Source of the DNA: Kytococcus sedentarius DSM 20547
GTDB taxonomy: Bacteria > Actinomycetota > Actinomycetes > Actinomycetales > Dermatophilaceae
DNA length: 64,000 nucleotides
NCBI RefSeq assembly: GCF_000023925.1
Contig: NC_013169.1
Location: 744,001 to 808,000, forward strand
Direction of reading: 5' to 3'
The position numbers and the translations under genes were made by a program. The notes beneath the pieces were generated by a model. That model did no database searches and had not been told where the DNA came from. It saw nothing but the letters and a program-made list of their open reading frames with translations. Numbering within the stretch: position 1 is the stretch's first letter; each line of letters starts with the position of its first letter. Below are positions 9,338-21,920 of the stretch, piece after piece.

Positions 9338-11184
9338 GCCGGCACAGCAGTGTGGTGGCGATCGTGCTGTGCGCCGGCCTCGTGGCCGGGTGCAGCGGGG
9401 GCGCGGGAACCCCGGACCCGCCGGGGGCGCCTGACCCGTCGACCTCGGCGTCGTCGAGTGGCCCCTCGAGCACGCAGCCGCCGTCGACCGAGTCCGGGAC
9501 ACCGTCGTCAGCGCCCTCGTCCGGGGCGTCCTCGTCGTCGGCGTCGGCGACCCCCGGGCCTTCGTCGACCCCGTCGTCGTCGCAGGCCCCCTCGTCGGCC
9601 CCGTCGTCCCCCTCCGGGCCCACCGCCCCCGGCGCGGGGGACACGCTCTCCTGGGCCGACGCCGTCCGCGAGGCCGAGGACCTGGTGGCCGACCTCCCCG
9701 TCGAGAAGCTGGCCGGGCAGGTGATCGTCGCCGGCTACGAGGGCACGGGGGCCGCCGGGGCCTCGCAGTTCGTGGCCGACGGCTTCGGGGGAGTGATCGC
9801 GTTCGCGGCGAACGTGCCGCAGGAGGTCACGCAGCTCGCCGCGGTCAACGTGGCCGTCCAGGAGGCCCAGGCGAGGTCCGGGCGCGACTGGCCCGCCGTC
9901 ATCGGCGTGGACCAGGAGGGCGGGCCGGTGCAGCGCCTGGGGGAGCCGGTCACGCAGTTCCCCGCCGGCATGGCCCACGGGGCCGCGGCCGACGCAGACC
10001 TCTCGCGCGAGGTGGCCCGCCACAGCGGCGAGCAGCTGCGCGCGCTGGGCTTCACGATGGTGTTCGCCCCCGACGCGGACGTGACCGTCGGCCCCCAGGA
10101 CCCCACCATCGGGGTCCGTTCACCGGGGTCCGACCCCGAACGGGTGGCCGAGGTGGCACTCGCGCTCGCGGAGGGCTACCGCGACGCGGGCATCGTGCCG
10201 GTGGCCAAGCACTTCCCTGGCCACGGTGGACTGACCACCGACAGCCACGTGGGCCTGCCCGCCACCGACGCCACCGCCGACGAGCTCGCCGCCCACGACC
10301 TCGTGCCGTTCTCCGCCCTGGCGCAGCAGGACGTGCCGGTGATGGTCGGGCACATCGAGGTGACCGCCCTGGACGACCTGCCGGCCACCCTGAGCACCCG
10401 CACCACGGGCCTCCTGCGCGACACGGCCGGGCCGGACGTCCTGGTGGTGACCGACGCGCTCAACATGGGCGCGTTGGACGCCGCGGAGGAGTCCACGGGG
10501 CAGGACCGTTCCGTCGCGGCACTGGCCGCCGGCTCGGACCTGCTGCTCATGCCGCCGGACCCGCGGGCGGCGCGCGCGGCCATCGTGCAGGCCGTGGCCG
10601 ACGGCACCCTGGACGAGGAGCGCCTGCGCGACGCCGCGAGCCACGTGGTGGCCGCGAGCCTGCAGACCGGCGCGGAGCCCGCCCGGGGCCTCCCCGCGGC
10701 GGGCGAGGGCCAGCCGCTGGCCGAGCGCCTGGCTGCCGCATCGCTCACCTCGCTCGGGGAGACCTGCGACCCCGCGGTGCTGTCCTCTGGCGACACCGTC
10801 CGGGTGGTCGGTGGCACCGACGAGCACCGCGCCGCCCTCGGCAGGGCCCTGCGCACCGTTGGCCTGCGGGTGTCCGGGCAGGGCGAGACCACTGTGCGCC
10901 TCGTCGAGGGGGGCGACTACGCCGCGGGCCAGGTGGAGGACGGGCAGATGCCGCAGGACACCGCATCGGGCCCGCGGGAGGGGGGCGACTCCGCCGACGT
11001 GGCCGTCGCGCTGGACGTGCCCTACGGCCTCGAGGGGGTCGAGGCGCCCATCGAGCTGGCGGCCTTCGGGGACACGCCGGCCCACCTCGCGGCCGTCGCG
11101 CAGTCGCTCGTGGGTGAGGTGGAGCCCCTCGGCACCCTGCCGGTCCCGGTGGGGGACCGGCAGGCCGGGGCCACCTGCGGCTGA
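9334..11184 (+). CDS. GH3 beta-N-acetylhexosaminidase-like lipoprotein
   Basis: This 616-aa secreted lipoprotein is a glycoside hydrolase family 3 enzyme of the NagZ type, expected to release N-acetylglucosamine from cell-wall fragments. The first 20 residues form a lipoprotein signal ending in lipobox LVAGC. A Ser/Thr/Pro-rich linker (about residues 25-105) spaces the domain from the membrane. The catalytic domain has [12 protein letters not shown], the [10 protein letters not shown] motif with its His, and the nucleophile Asp in [11 protein letters not shown]. About 170 extra residues follow the TIM barrel. GTG at 9334 overlaps the tsaD stop. Confidence 0.88.
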   Translation: MSRHSSVVAIVLCAGLVAGCSGGAGTPDPPGAPDPSTSASSSGPSSTQPPSTESGTPSSAPSSGASSSSASATPGPSSTPSSSQAPSSAPSSPSGPTAPGAGDTLSWADAVREAEDLVADLPVEKLAGQVIVAGYEGTGAAGASQFVADGFGGVIAFAANVPQEVTQLAAVNVAVQEAQARSGRDWPAVIGVDQEGGPVQRLGEPVTQFPAGMAHGAAADADLSREVARHSGEQLRALGFTMVFAPDADVTVGPQDPTIGVRSPGSDPERVAEVALALAEGYRDAGIVPVAKHFPGHGGLTTDSHVGLPATDATADELAAHDLVPFSALAQQDVPVMVGHIEVTALDDLPATLSTRTTGLLRDTAGPDVLVVTDALNMGALDAAEESTGQDRSVAALAAGSDLLLMPPDPRAARAAIVQAVADGTLDEERLRDAASHVVAASLQTGAEPARGLPAAGEGQPLAERLAAASLTSLGETCDPAVLSSGDTVRVVGGTDEHRAALGRALRTVGLRVSGQGETTVRLVEGGDYAAGQVEDGQMPQDTASGPREGGDSADVAVALDVPYGLEGVEAPIELAAFGDTPAHLAAVAQSLVGEVEPLGTLPVPVGDRQAGATCG

Positions 11185-11186
11185 GC

Positions 11187-14100
11187 TCAGGCGCCGGTGG
11201 GGCGCCACCCGGTCATCGAGGTGGCGCCACCGCGGCGCGCAGTGGCCGGGGCGGTGGCTGAACCGTCGCCCGCCTCGTCCCGTGCTCGGTCGCGGCCGCC
11301 GCGGGTGAACCGCGCGGCCAGCCGCTCCACGATGACGTAGAGCGCCGGCACCAGCAGGAGCGTCAGCAGGGTGCTGCTCACCAGGCCACCGATCACGACG
11401 ATGGCCAGCGGCTGGCTGATGAAGGCACCGCCACCGGTGAGCGCGAACGCCATCGGCAGCAGGGCGCAGATCGTCGCCAGCGCGGTCATGAGGATCGGGC
11501 GCAGACGGTGCCGACCACCCTCGACGACGGCCCGCTCGACCGACATGCCGCGCTCGCGGTATTGGTTCACCAAGTCGATCAGGACGATCGCGTTCGTCAC
11601 GACGATGCCGACCAGCATCAACCCACCGATCATGCCGGCCACACCCAGCGGGATCTGGGTGATGATCAGCAGGGCGATGGCGCCGGTGGCGGCGAAGGGG
11701 ATGGAGACCAGCAGGATCAGCGGCTGCACGATCGACCGGAAGGCCGCCACCATGATCAGGTAGACGATCCCAACGGCCGCCAGCATGGCCAGGCCCAGCT
11801 GCGCGAAGGCCTCCGCCTGGTCCTCGCTCTCGCCGCCGACGGAGACCTCGACGCCCTCGGGCAGGTCGACCCCGTCGACGGCCGACGTGAGCTCCTGGGT
11901 GAAGGTGCCCAGGTTGTCCGTGCCGTTCACCGTGGTGATCGTCGCCGAGCGCTCGCCGTCGGTGCGCGTGATGCTCACCGGGGAGTCGACCTGCTCCACC
12001 TGGGCGATGTCACCCAGCGTGACCGGGCCCTGCGGCCCGGCGCCGACCGGTAGCTGGCGCAGCTCGGCGACCGAGGCGGGCTTCTCGCCCTGCTGCACCA
12101 CCACCTGGCGGGACTCGCTGCCGAGGGTCACCTCCCCGATCGGCGCGCCGTTGAGCGAACCACTCACGAGCTGGCCCACCTGGGCCTCGGGCAGTCCGGC
12201 GGCCAGGGCCTTCTGCCGGTCCACGGCTACCTGGACCGCCGGCAGCGTGTCGGCCACGTTGTTGGTGACCTCCTCGGCGCCCTGCACCCCCTCGACCGCC
12301 TGCTCGACGGCGCGGGCGCCCTCCTCGAGGCTCGCCTGGTCGGAGGACCGGACGACGATGCGGGTCTGGCCCATGGTCGGGTCCTCCGAGGCGCCGGCCA
12401 CGCGGACGGTCCCCTCGGCGTCGGCCAGCGCCTCCTCGATGCGGGTGCGCACCGCCTCGGAGTCGGCGTCCTCGTCCATGGAGACGAAGAACTGCGCGGA
12501 GCTCGCGCCGCCCCCGAGGAAGGCCGCAGCCCCGTCGCCGGTGTCACCGATGGTGGCCGTGACGGTCTCGATGCCGTCGATGCCGGCGAGCGTCTCCTCG
12601 ACCTCCTGGGCCGCCGCGTCGGTCACCTTCAGGGCGGTCCCGGCCGGGAGCTCCTGGGTGATGGTCACCTGGGTGTCCCCGGCGGACCCGAGGAAGTCGG
12701 TCTTCACGAATCCGGCCATGCCGAGGGTGCCGGCGAACACCAGTAGTCCCGCCAGGCAGGTCAGCAGCGGGCGGGCGATGACGGTGCGCAGGACGGGCAG
12801 GTAGCCGCGCTGCAGCCAGTCCGGCTCGTCCGTGTGGAGGGCCTGCTCGCGCTCCTGCTCCGACCGGCCGCTGCGCGCGGGGCCACCCAGGAACCAGTAA
12901 CCCAGCACCGGGATGATCGTCAGGGCCACCAGCAGCGACGCGAGCAGTGCGAGCACCACGGTGAGCGCGAACGGGCGGAACAGCTCGCCGACCTGGCCCC
13001 CGACCAGGCCCAGGGGCAGGAAGACTGCCGCCGTGGCCAGGGTGGAGGAGGTCACGGCGCCGGCGACCTCGGCGACGGCGCGGGGGATGGCCTGCGCCTT
13101 GGCCTCTCCGCCGTCGACGTGCCGCTTGATGTTCTCGATGACCACGATCGAGTCGTCCACCACGCGCCCCACCGCGATGGTCAGGGCCCCTAGGGTGAGG
13201 ATGTTCAGCGAGTACCCGGCGACCTGCAGGCCGATCATGGCCACCAGCAGCGACAGCGGGATCGAGACGGCCGTCACCAACGTCAGGCGGATGGACAGCA
13301 GGAAGATCAGCACCACGAGGATGGCGAACGTGAGCCCCAGCAGCCCCTCGACGGTGAGGTCGTGGATGGACTGCTCGACGAACGGCGCCTGATCGAAGAC
13401 GACCGTGAGGCGGCCGTCGTCCCCCAGCTCCGGTGCCAGGGACTCGAGCTCGTCGGAGACGGCGTGGGAGATGCCCACGGTGTTGCCGTCGGGGGTCTTG
13501 ACGATGCCCAGGGTGACGGCTGCCTCGCCGTCGGTGCGGGTGTAGCCCGTGGCGGGCGGCTCGGTGAGCTCGACCTCGGCGACGTCACCGAGGGTGGGGA
13601 TGGCGGGCGGGTCCTGTGCGCCCTCGCCACCGGAGGCGGGCTGTGCGGCCAGCGGCATGGCCCGCAGTTCCTCGATGTCGGAGAAGGAGGCGCCCACCTG
13701 GACCGCGAGGGACTGGTCACCGTCGGTGAGCGAGCCGCCGGGAACGACCACGCCGTTGGACTGCAGCGCGGTGGCGATGGTCTGGGGGGTGACTCCGGCG
13801 GCCGCTGCGGCCCGCTGGTCCAGCGAGATCTCGACGCGCTCGTCCCGTACCCCGGTGAGCTGGACCTCGCGGACCCCCTCGACCTTCTCCAGGGCCGGGA
13901 CGACCGTGCTCTCGAGCCGCTCCACCAGCGCCTCGGTGTCCTCGCCTCCGGTGGCGGAGACCTGCATGATGGGGAACGCGTCGAAGGCGCCGACGATCAC
14001 CTGCGGCTCGGCACCCTCGGGCAGGTCCAGGCCGGTGACCTCGGACTGCAGGGCGGCCTTGGCGTCGTCCAGCGAGGTGCCGTAGTCGAGCGTCACCTGC

Positions 14101-14375
14101 ACGACCGAGAGCCCGTTGGAGCTCGTGGACTGGACCCTCTCCACGCCGTCGAGCTGCTCGGCGGCGCGCTCCATCGGCTCGGTCACCTGCGACTCGACCA
14201 CCTGCGAGTCCGCTCCCACGACGGGGGTGACGGCGACGACGAGCGGGAACTCCAGGGAGGGGAGCAGCTCCTGCTTGAGGGAGGTGGTGGAGAACAACCC
14301 CACGATGATCGTCAACACCGTGGCCAGCGCCACCAGCGCACGGTTCTTCAGGCTGAGGCGGGCCAGTGCGGTCAC
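11187..14375 (-). CDS. RND-family (AcrB/HAE1-like) efflux permease
   Basis: This 1062-aa inner-membrane transporter of the resistance-nodulation-division superfamily is expected to be proton-driven. It has one N-terminal TM helix, two large extracytoplasmic loops (about residues 35-335 and 560-865), and two blocks of membrane helices. TM4 carries the proton-relay pair in GRVVDDSIVVIENI. The C-terminal block ends with GLVSSTLLTLLLVPALY. No membrane-fusion protein or outer-membrane partner lies nearby. Similar stand-alone permeases occur in Gram-positive bacteria; the substrate is unknown. It converges on the GH3 gene with a 2-bp gap. Confidence 0.9.
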   Translation of the reverse strand: MTALARLSLKNRALVALATVLTIIVGLFSTTSLKQELLPSLEFPLVVAVTPVVGADSQVVESQVTEPMERAAEQLDGVERVQSTSSNGLSVVQVTLDYGTSLDDAKAALQSEVTGLDLPEGAEPQVIVGAFDAFPIMQVSATGGEDTEALVERLESTVVPALEKVEGVREVQLTGVRDERVEISLDQRAAAAAGVTPQTIATALQSNGVVVPGGSLTDGDQSLAVQVGASFSDIEELRAMPLAAQPASGGEGAQDPPAIPTLGDVAEVELTEPPATGYTRTDGEAAVTLGIVKTPDGNTVGISHAVSDELESLAPELGDDGRLTVVFDQAPFVEQSIHDLTVEGLLGLTFAILVVLIFLLSIRLTLVTAVSIPLSLLVAMIGLQVAGYSLNILTLGALTIAVGRVVDDSIVVIENIKRHVDGGEAKAQAIPRAVAEVAGAVTSSTLATAAVFLPLGLVGGQVGELFRPFALTVVLALLASLLVALTIIPVLGYWFLGGPARSGRSEQEREQALHTDEPDWLQRGYLPVLRTVIARPLLTCLAGLLVFAGTLGMAGFVKTDFLGSAGDTQVTITQELPAGTALKVTDAAAQEVEETLAGIDGIETVTATIGDTGDGAAAFLGGGASSAQFFVSMDEDADSEAVRTRIEEALADAEGTVRVAGASEDPTMGQTRIVVRSSDQASLEEGARAVEQAVEGVQGAEEVTNNVADTLPAVQVAVDRQKALAAGLPEAQVGQLVSGSLNGAPIGEVTLGSESRQVVVQQGEKPASVAELRQLPVGAGPQGPVTLGDIAQVEQVDSPVSITRTDGERSATITTVNGTDNLGTFTQELTSAVDGVDLPEGVEVSVGGESEDQAEAFAQLGLAMLAAVGIVYLIMVAAFRSIVQPLILLVSIPFAATGAIALLIITQIPLGVAGMIGGLMLVGIVVTNAIVLIDLVNQYRERGMSVERAVVEGGRHRLRPILMTALATICALLPMAFALTGGGAFISQPLAIVVIGGLVSSTLLTLLLVPALYVIVERLAARFTRGGRDRARDEAGDGSATAPATARRGGATSMTGWRPTGA

Positions 14376-14453
14376 GAGTACTCCCGGAGGTTGGTGCGAA
14401 GTGGTGCGGCTGCGCCCGCGATGAACCCGGGTACGCCGTCCTGCCGGCGCAGT

Positions 14454-15878
14454 CTAGGGGGCCAGCTCGACGGCCACCTGCCGCTCGCCCACCCGTGTGA
14501 GCAAGAGCACAGCACGCTGCGAGCCGCCGGTGCGCAGCTGGCGCCTCAACCGGGCCGGGTCCAGCGACGAGCCGTGCTTGCGCAGCACCAGCTCCCCGAC
14601 GTCCCGCCGCCGGGCCCAGGCGTTGAGCGCCTTGGGGCGGGGGCTCAGCAGCTCGACCACGCGGTGGGTGCGGACCCACGCCGGGTCACCCGGGCCGTCG
14701 GCCGTCAGCCAGCCCACCCCGGGCCCCAGCTCGGCCGCCCCCGGGGCGTCCCGGGCCAGCAGCCCGACCAGGCCGGCCTGGGCCAGGGCCGGGTCAGGCT
14801 CCCAGAGGTGGGTCGCCAGCTCGTCCTCACCGGTGAGGATGCGGTGCGCGGGGCCACCGGCGGGGTCGGTGTCCAGCTGCGCGGAGTCCGCGTGCGCCAG
14901 GACGGTGCCGTCGGCCGCTAGCCGGGTGGCGCTCCGGGTACCGGGGCGGGGATGGCAGGCGGCGGTCGCCGGGTCCTGCCCGGTGCGTGGACGGTCAGGG
15001 CCTGCGTCTGCACCTGCGTCTGCGCCGGCACCGGAGGCGGGGGCGGTGCCGGGGTCGGTGGTGGCGAGGGCCGGCCCCATCCAGAGCACGGCCTCCACCA
15101 GGTCGCCGTCGTGGCTGACCCACTGCGCATGTGCCCCCGGGGGCACGTCCCGGTGGCGCCAGCCGGGACCGACCTTGCACCCCGTCAGGGCAGCGTCGGC
15201 CGCCAGCTGCTGCACCAGGTTGAAGTTCGGCTGCAGGGCGCCGGGACCGCTCACCCGACGGGCGCGGCCGTGGGCGTCGGCCACCCCGGTGCGGCGCGCC
15301 GGGTCGAACCACAGCCCCCACCGGTCCCGCGCGACCCCGTCGGGTGGGGTGAGGTCCGGCCCGGCCTCGGCGTGCAGCACCCGGGCCCCGGCCTCGGCGA
15401 GGTTGTGTCGAGCGGCGGCGGCAGTGACCGCATCGGCCTCCACGGCGGTGACGCCGTCCACCCGGAGGGCGATGGCGTGGCTGTCGGCGCCCAGCCCGCA
15501 CCCCACATCGGTCACGTGTTCGATGCCGGCCGCCTCGAAGGTGCGGGCGTGCAACGCGGCCACCTGCCACCGCGTGGCCTGCTCCAGGCCCGCCCGGGTG
15601 AACAGCATCTGCTCGGCGCGAGCCCCGAACTTGGCCGACGCCGTGGCCCGGAGCTCGGCCTGCGTGAGGGCGGCTGCGGCCCGAGCCGGGTCGGTACCGG
15701 ACCGACGCAGGGCGGCGGCCGCGGCGAGGGCGTCCAGCCCGCGGGCGCGCACCTGTGCCACCTGCGCGTCGAGCTCGGGGTCGGCGCCCGGCGCGACGGC
15801 GGCCAGGAGCTCGGCCTCGGTGGGCCCGGTAGGTGGGGTGGCGGCGACCGATGGGGTGCCGTCGGCGGTGGGGCTCAC
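14454..15878 (-). CDS. Class I SAM methyltransferase with THUMP-like domain
   Basis: This 474-aa protein has a Rossmann-type SAM-binding core with motif I DVGCGLGADS near residue 150, followed by AVEADAVTAAAARHN. A DPARR motif fits the THUMP-like/RlmK-like methyltransferase group and may be part of the active site. A C-terminal THUMP-like domain follows a long Ala/Asp/Pro-rich insert (about residues 290-330). An RNA substrate is inferred from family only. GTG at 15878 is chosen because AAGGAG sits 6 nt upstream; the frame is open to 15923 without a better signal. Confidence 0.82.
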   Translation of the reverse strand: MSPTADGTPSVAATPPTGPTEAELLAAVAPGADPELDAQVAQVRARGLDALAAAAALRRSGTDPARAAAALTQAELRATASAKFGARAEQMLFTRAGLEQATRWQVAALHARTFEAAGIEHVTDVGCGLGADSHAIALRVDGVTAVEADAVTAAAARHNLAEAGARVLHAEAGPDLTPPDGVARDRWGLWFDPARRTGVADAHGRARRVSGPGALQPNFNLVQQLAADAALTGCKVGPGWRHRDVPPGAHAQWVSHDGDLVEAVLWMGPALATTDPGTAPASGAGADAGADAGPDRPRTGQDPATAACHPRPGTRSATRLAADGTVLAHADSAQLDTDPAGGPAHRILTGEDELATHLWEPDPALAQAGLVGLLARDAPGAAELGPGVGWLTADGPGDPAWVRTHRVVELLSPRPKALNAWARRRDVGELVLRKHGSSLDPARLRRQLRTGGSQRAVLLLTRVGERQVAVELAP

Positions 15879-16033
15879 GGACGACTCCTTGTCGCGCGGG
15901 GGCGGGGCCGGCCAGTCTCCCACCGGGGCCGGACGGTGGCCAGCGTGTCCGCTCCGTAAACTGGGGCCCCGCCGACTACCTGTCGACCCGACGCGCCGCC
16001 GCAGCCCCGACCGCAGCAGACCGAGGAGGTCAC

Positions 16034-17266
16034 GTGCCGCACCGCACCCTGGGCCGAATGGTCGTCTACGGTCTCGGGCTGCAGGCCGCGGCGCAGGCCG
16101 CCGTCGTCACCGGCCTCGTGGCGAGCAACCGCCGCCGCAAGCGCCGGCACCCCGCGGTGAACTCCTTCCCCACGGTCGACCCCGCCGACCGCCCGCTGGA
16201 GCACACCACCATCACCACCTACACGTTCGGCGAGGACGTCTACCGGGCGATGCTGGAGGCCATCGGGCAGGCGCGCCACGAGATCCTCTTCGAGAGCTAC
16301 ATCCTCAAGGACGACGCGGTCGGCATGGCCTTCAAGCAGGCCCTGGTCGAGGCGGCGGAGCGCGGGGTGGCGGTCCACGTGGTCTTCGACGGGTTCGCCA
16401 ACCTGGTCGTCTCGCGGGAGTTCAAGCGGTGGCCTGACCCCATCCACAAGCTCGAGTACCCGGTCTTCCGGCCGCAGGTCGTCCTCGGGCCCCGCCACTG
16501 GGGGCGGGACCACCGCAAGATCCTGGTGGTCGACGGGGAGGTCGGCTTCGTGGGCGGCTACAACATCGGCGAGGAGTACGCCACCCAGTGGCGCGACACC
16601 CACGTGCGGGTGACCGGACCGGCGGCGCACGAGCTCGAGAACACCTTCGTGGACTTCTGGAACCACCACCGCCGGGAGGGGCAGCCCTGGTTGTCGGACG
16701 ACCGGGTGCGGGAGTGGGGGCACCAGGTGCGGGCACACCGCAACGCACCCTCCCGGTTGCTCTTCCCGGTGCGGGGCATGTACCTGGAGGCCATCGACCG
16801 TGCCTCCGAGACCGTCTGGATCACGCAGGGCTACTTCATCCCCGACAGCGAGATCCTGGAGGAGCTGCTCAAGGCCCGGCGCCGGGGGGTGGACGTGAAG
16901 GTGATCCTTCCCGAGCGCTCGAACCACGTGGTGGCCGACTGGGTGGCCCGCTACTACTTCAAGCAGCTGCTGGAGGGCGGGGTGGAGCTCTGGCTCTACC
17001 AGAACGCCATGGTCCACGCGAAGACGGCGGTCGTCGACGGACGGTGGGCCACGGTGGGGACCACGAACATCGACCGCCTCTCGCTCACCGGGAACTACGA
17101 GGTGAACCTGGAGATCGTCGACGGCGGGCAGGCCGCGCACATGCAGGAGATCTTCCGCAAGGACCTCACGAACTGCCGCCGGCTGACCCTCGAGGAGTGG
17201 CAGCAGCGCGGGTGGTGGGTGCGCGGCATCGAGCGGCTGCTGCGGCCGCTGCAACCCCTTCTCTGA
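16034..17266 (+). CDS. cls: Phospholipase D family cardiolipin synthase
   Basis: This 410-aa membrane-associated enzyme has two HKD motifs, HRKILVVDGEVGFVGG (about residue 160) and HAKTAVVDGRWATVG (about residue 330), the hallmark of bacterial cardiolipin synthases that join two phosphatidyl groups. One short hydrophobic segment (about 10-30) precedes a basic RRRKRRH stretch, less than the two TM helices of ClsA. GTG at 16034 has GAGGAGG a few nucleotides upstream. The CIRCE-controlled groES promoter starts right after the stop. Confidence 0.88.
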   Translation: MPHRTLGRMVVYGLGLQAAAQAAVVTGLVASNRRRKRRHPAVNSFPTVDPADRPLEHTTITTYTFGEDVYRAMLEAIGQARHEILFESYILKDDAVGMAFKQALVEAAERGVAVHVVFDGFANLVVSREFKRWPDPIHKLEYPVFRPQVVLGPRHWGRDHRKILVVDGEVGFVGGYNIGEEYATQWRDTHVRVTGPAAHELENTFVDFWNHHRREGQPWLSDDRVREWGHQVRAHRNAPSRLLFPVRGMYLEAIDRASETVWITQGYFIPDSEILEELLKARRRGVDVKVILPERSNHVVADWVARYYFKQLLEGGVELWLYQNAMVHAKTAVVDGRWATVGTTNIDRLSLTGNYEVNLEIVDGGQAAHMQEIFRKDLTNCRRLTLEEWQQRGWWVRGIERLLRPLQPLL

Positions 17267-17270
17267 GGAA

Positions 17271-17297
17271 CTGGCACTCGAGTTGACCGAGTGCCAG
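17271..17297. promoter_or_regulatory. CIRCE operator 1 (HrcA site) of groESL
   Basis: A perfect inverted repeat, CTGGCACTC at 17271-17279 and GAGTGCCAG at 17289-17297, is separated by 9 bp. This is the CIRCE layout (GCACTC-N-GAGTGC core) bound by the heat-shock repressor HrcA. The spacer contains the -35 hexamer of the groES promoter, so binding would block RNA polymerase. Confidence 0.93.
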
Positions 17298-17312
17298 ACG
17301 CCGACCTAGATT
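17283..17312 (+). promoter_or_regulatory. groES promoter
   Basis: A -35 box TTGACC at 17283-17288 and a -10 box TAGATT at 17307-17312 are spaced by 18 bp. The promoter sits between and partly inside the two CIRCE boxes, so it should be HrcA-repressed. Confidence 0.75.
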
Positions 17313-17317
17313 TGGGG

Positions 17318-17344
17318 TTGGCACTCAGCGTCGTCGGGTGCCAG
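17318..17344. promoter_or_regulatory. CIRCE operator 2 (imperfect)
   Basis: A second CIRCE-like repeat has TTGGCACTC at 17318-17326 and GGGTGCCAG at 17336-17344 with a 9-bp spacer; 7 of 9 arm positions pair. It lies just downstream of the -10 box, so two operators bracket the groES promoter. Confidence 0.82.
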
Positions 17345-17453
17345 CCACGGGGCCACCGCGACGGACCCGCCCGGCCGACTCCCGCTGACGCCGACAGGAA
17401 AGCACCGTGTGCCCGGGGCACCTCCCGGGCAGTTCCCACAGAGAGGAAGGTCC

Positions 17454-17750
17454 ATGGCCACCATCAAGCCGCTCGAGGACCGCATCGTCGTCAAGGCCGT
17501 CGAGGCCCAGCAGACCACTGCCTCCGGCCTGGTCATCCCCGACACTGCTCAGGAGAAGCCGCAGGAGGGCGAGGTCATCGCCGTCGGCCCGGGTCGTTTC
17601 AACGAGGACGGCGACGAGCGCGTGCCGATGGACATCTCCGTCGGCGACCGCGTCATCTACTCCAAGTACGGCGGCACCGAGATCAAGTACGACGACCAGG
17701 AGGTGCTCATCCTGGGCGCCCGCGACGTCCTGGCCGTCATCGAGCGCTGA
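17454..17750 (+). CDS. groES: Co-chaperonin GroES
   Basis: The 98-aa product is the 10-kDa lid of the GroEL chaperonin, normal in length. It begins [13 protein letters not shown], has the mobile loop ([19 protein letters not shown], about 22-40) that docks on GroEL, and ends DVLAVIER. A clear GAGAGGAAGG ribosome-binding site precedes ATG 17454. Two CIRCE boxes upstream predict HrcA-controlled heat-shock induction. groEL follows after 175 bp, containing a hairpin. Confidence 0.98.
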   Translation: MATIKPLEDRIVVKAVEAQQTTASGLVIPDTAQEKPQEGEVIAVGPGRFNEDGDERVPMDISVGDRVIYSKYGGTEIKYDDQEVLILGARDVLAVIER

Positions 17751-17783
17751 GCACCTGAGGCGCCGGCAACCCGGCGCCGTCCC

Positions 17784-17826
17784 GCGAGCCACGCCCTCAC
17801 AGCCCCCCGGGCGGGGCGTGGCTCGC
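17784..17826 (+). promoter_or_regulatory. groES-groEL intergenic hairpin
   Basis: A perfect 13-bp stem forms between 17784-17796 (GCGAGCCACGCCC) and 17814-17826, with a 17-nt loop and no T-tract. In a groESL transcript it may act as a processing site, an mRNA stabiliser, or a partial terminator that sets the groES:groEL ratio. Which of these applies is not shown by the sequence. Confidence 0.5.
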
Positions 17827-17907
17827 GCCGTTGTCCGGCCCTGCCGTCGCAGGCTCCGGACGCCCCCGCAGGTCCCGCAGGTCCCCGACCTCGGTCGACC
17901 TCCCTGA

Positions 17908-19542
<1,635 letters not shown>

Positions 19543-19666
19543 CCTGACGGGTCACGGACGCCCGTCCCCGGGCGCCGCAGCCTGAGCGCGACACCAACGC
19601 CGGTCGAGATCCCCTCCTCGGGGAGCTCGACCGGCGCCGTCGTGCGCGATGGGGGAGACTGGCCCC

Positions 19667-19897
19667 ATGAGTGCAGCAGCCGACCGCATCACCGTGCAGA
19701 TCGCCGACGAGTTCATCACCCTGGGGCAGGTGCTGAAGCTGGCGAACGTGGTGGACGACGGCGCCATCGCCCGCGAGGTGATCCAGGCCGGGGACGTCAC
19801 GCTGGACGCAGAGGTGTGCACCCAGCGCGGCCGGAAGGTCCGGCCGGGTCAGGTGGTGGGGACGCCAGTCGGGGAGATCCTCGTCGAGCGCGGCTGA
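19667..19897 (+). CDS. S4-domain RNA-binding protein
   Basis: This 76-aa protein is essentially a lone S4 RNA-binding domain, related to the YaaA/RlbA family. The motif ITLGQVLKLANVVDDGAIAREVI, followed by GDVTLDAEVCTQRGRKVRPGQ, is the typical S4 helix-turn-helix and loop. Its RNA target is unknown. ATG 19667 is preferred because GGGGAG lies 9 nt upstream; an in-frame ATG at 19649 lacks a site. Confidence 0.82.
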   Translation: MSAAADRITVQIADEFITLGQVLKLANVVDDGAIAREVIQAGDVTLDAEVCTQRGRKVRPGQVVGTPVGEILVERG

Positions 19898-19904
19898 GGG
19901 GTGC

Positions 19905-20204
19905 TCAGGCGCCGCGCAGGCCGCGGCGCGACCGGCGGGCGAGTTCCTGCTCGCGCTCGTCCTCGGAGAGCCCGCCCCAGACCCCGTAGGGCTCCTTCGC
20001 GGCCAGCGCGTGCTCGCGGCACTCGAGGATGACGGGGCAGCGCTCGCACACGCGCTTGGCCCGCTCGTCGCGGAGCCGGCGTGCGCTCCCGCGCTCGCCC
20101 TCGGGGTGGAAGAACTCCTCGGGATTGGTAGTGCGGCAGAGGCCCTCGAACTGCCAGTCCCACAGGTCGGCCACGGGGCCGGGCTGACGTGCCGTGCTGT
20201 CCAT
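19905..20204 (-). CDS. whiB: WhiB-family regulator (WhiB3-like)
   Basis: This 99-aa protein is a WhiB-type [4Fe-4S] transcription factor. Four cysteines occur in the pattern C-x(n)-C-x2-C-x5-C (GLCRTT ... RVCERCPVILEC), followed by the GVWGGLSEDE turn and a basic tail ARRSRRGLR for DNA contact. The N-terminal ADLWDWQFEGLC and FFHPEGERG segments match the WhiB3 subgroup, which senses redox state through the cluster and partners the primary sigma factor. ATG 20204 is preceded by a GAGGTGACC site. A CRP-like palindrome lies about 100 bp upstream, between this gene and guaB. Confidence 0.92.
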   Translation of the reverse strand: MDSTARQPGPVADLWDWQFEGLCRTTNPEEFFHPEGERGSARRLRDERAKRVCERCPVILECREHALAAKEPYGVWGGLSEDEREQELARRSRRGLRGA

Positions 20205-20305
20205 GGTCACCTCATCGTTCGCGGGGGAAGGTCCGCCGGAGCGCGCTGCGCGGCCCGACGTGGTGTACACCTACCCACGGGAGGCCCCATCCATGCACGA
20301 TGGCG

Positions 20306-20321
20306 TGTGACATGGGTCACG
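20306..20321. promoter_or_regulatory. CRP/GlxR-like binding site
   Basis: TGTGA-N6-TCACG matches the CRP/GlxR consensus TGTGA-N6-TCACA at 9 of 10 positions. It lies between the divergent whiB and guaB genes, centred near -33 of the inferred guaB start. Binding there could repress guaB or activate whiB. Family resemblance only; the regulator gene is not in this window. Confidence 0.45.
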
Positions 20322-20334
20322 TCTCACGGGCGGA

Positions 20335-21843
<1,509 letters not shown>

Positions 21844-21864
21844 CCACGGGCTCCCCGTCACGCT

Positions 21865-21908
21865 CCGGCGGGGCCCACGACCGGCGCACCGGTCGTGGGC
21901 CCCGCCGG
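21865..21908 (+). terminator. Hairpin between guaB and guaB3
   Basis: A perfect 20-bp stem forms between 21865-21884 and 21889-21908, with a 4-nt CGCA loop. No T-tract follows, and the guaB3 -10 box TAGGGT begins at 21909, directly at its foot. It may terminate guaB transcription and separate the two genes. Confidence 0.65.
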
Positions 21909-21920
21909 TAGGGTGGCCGG

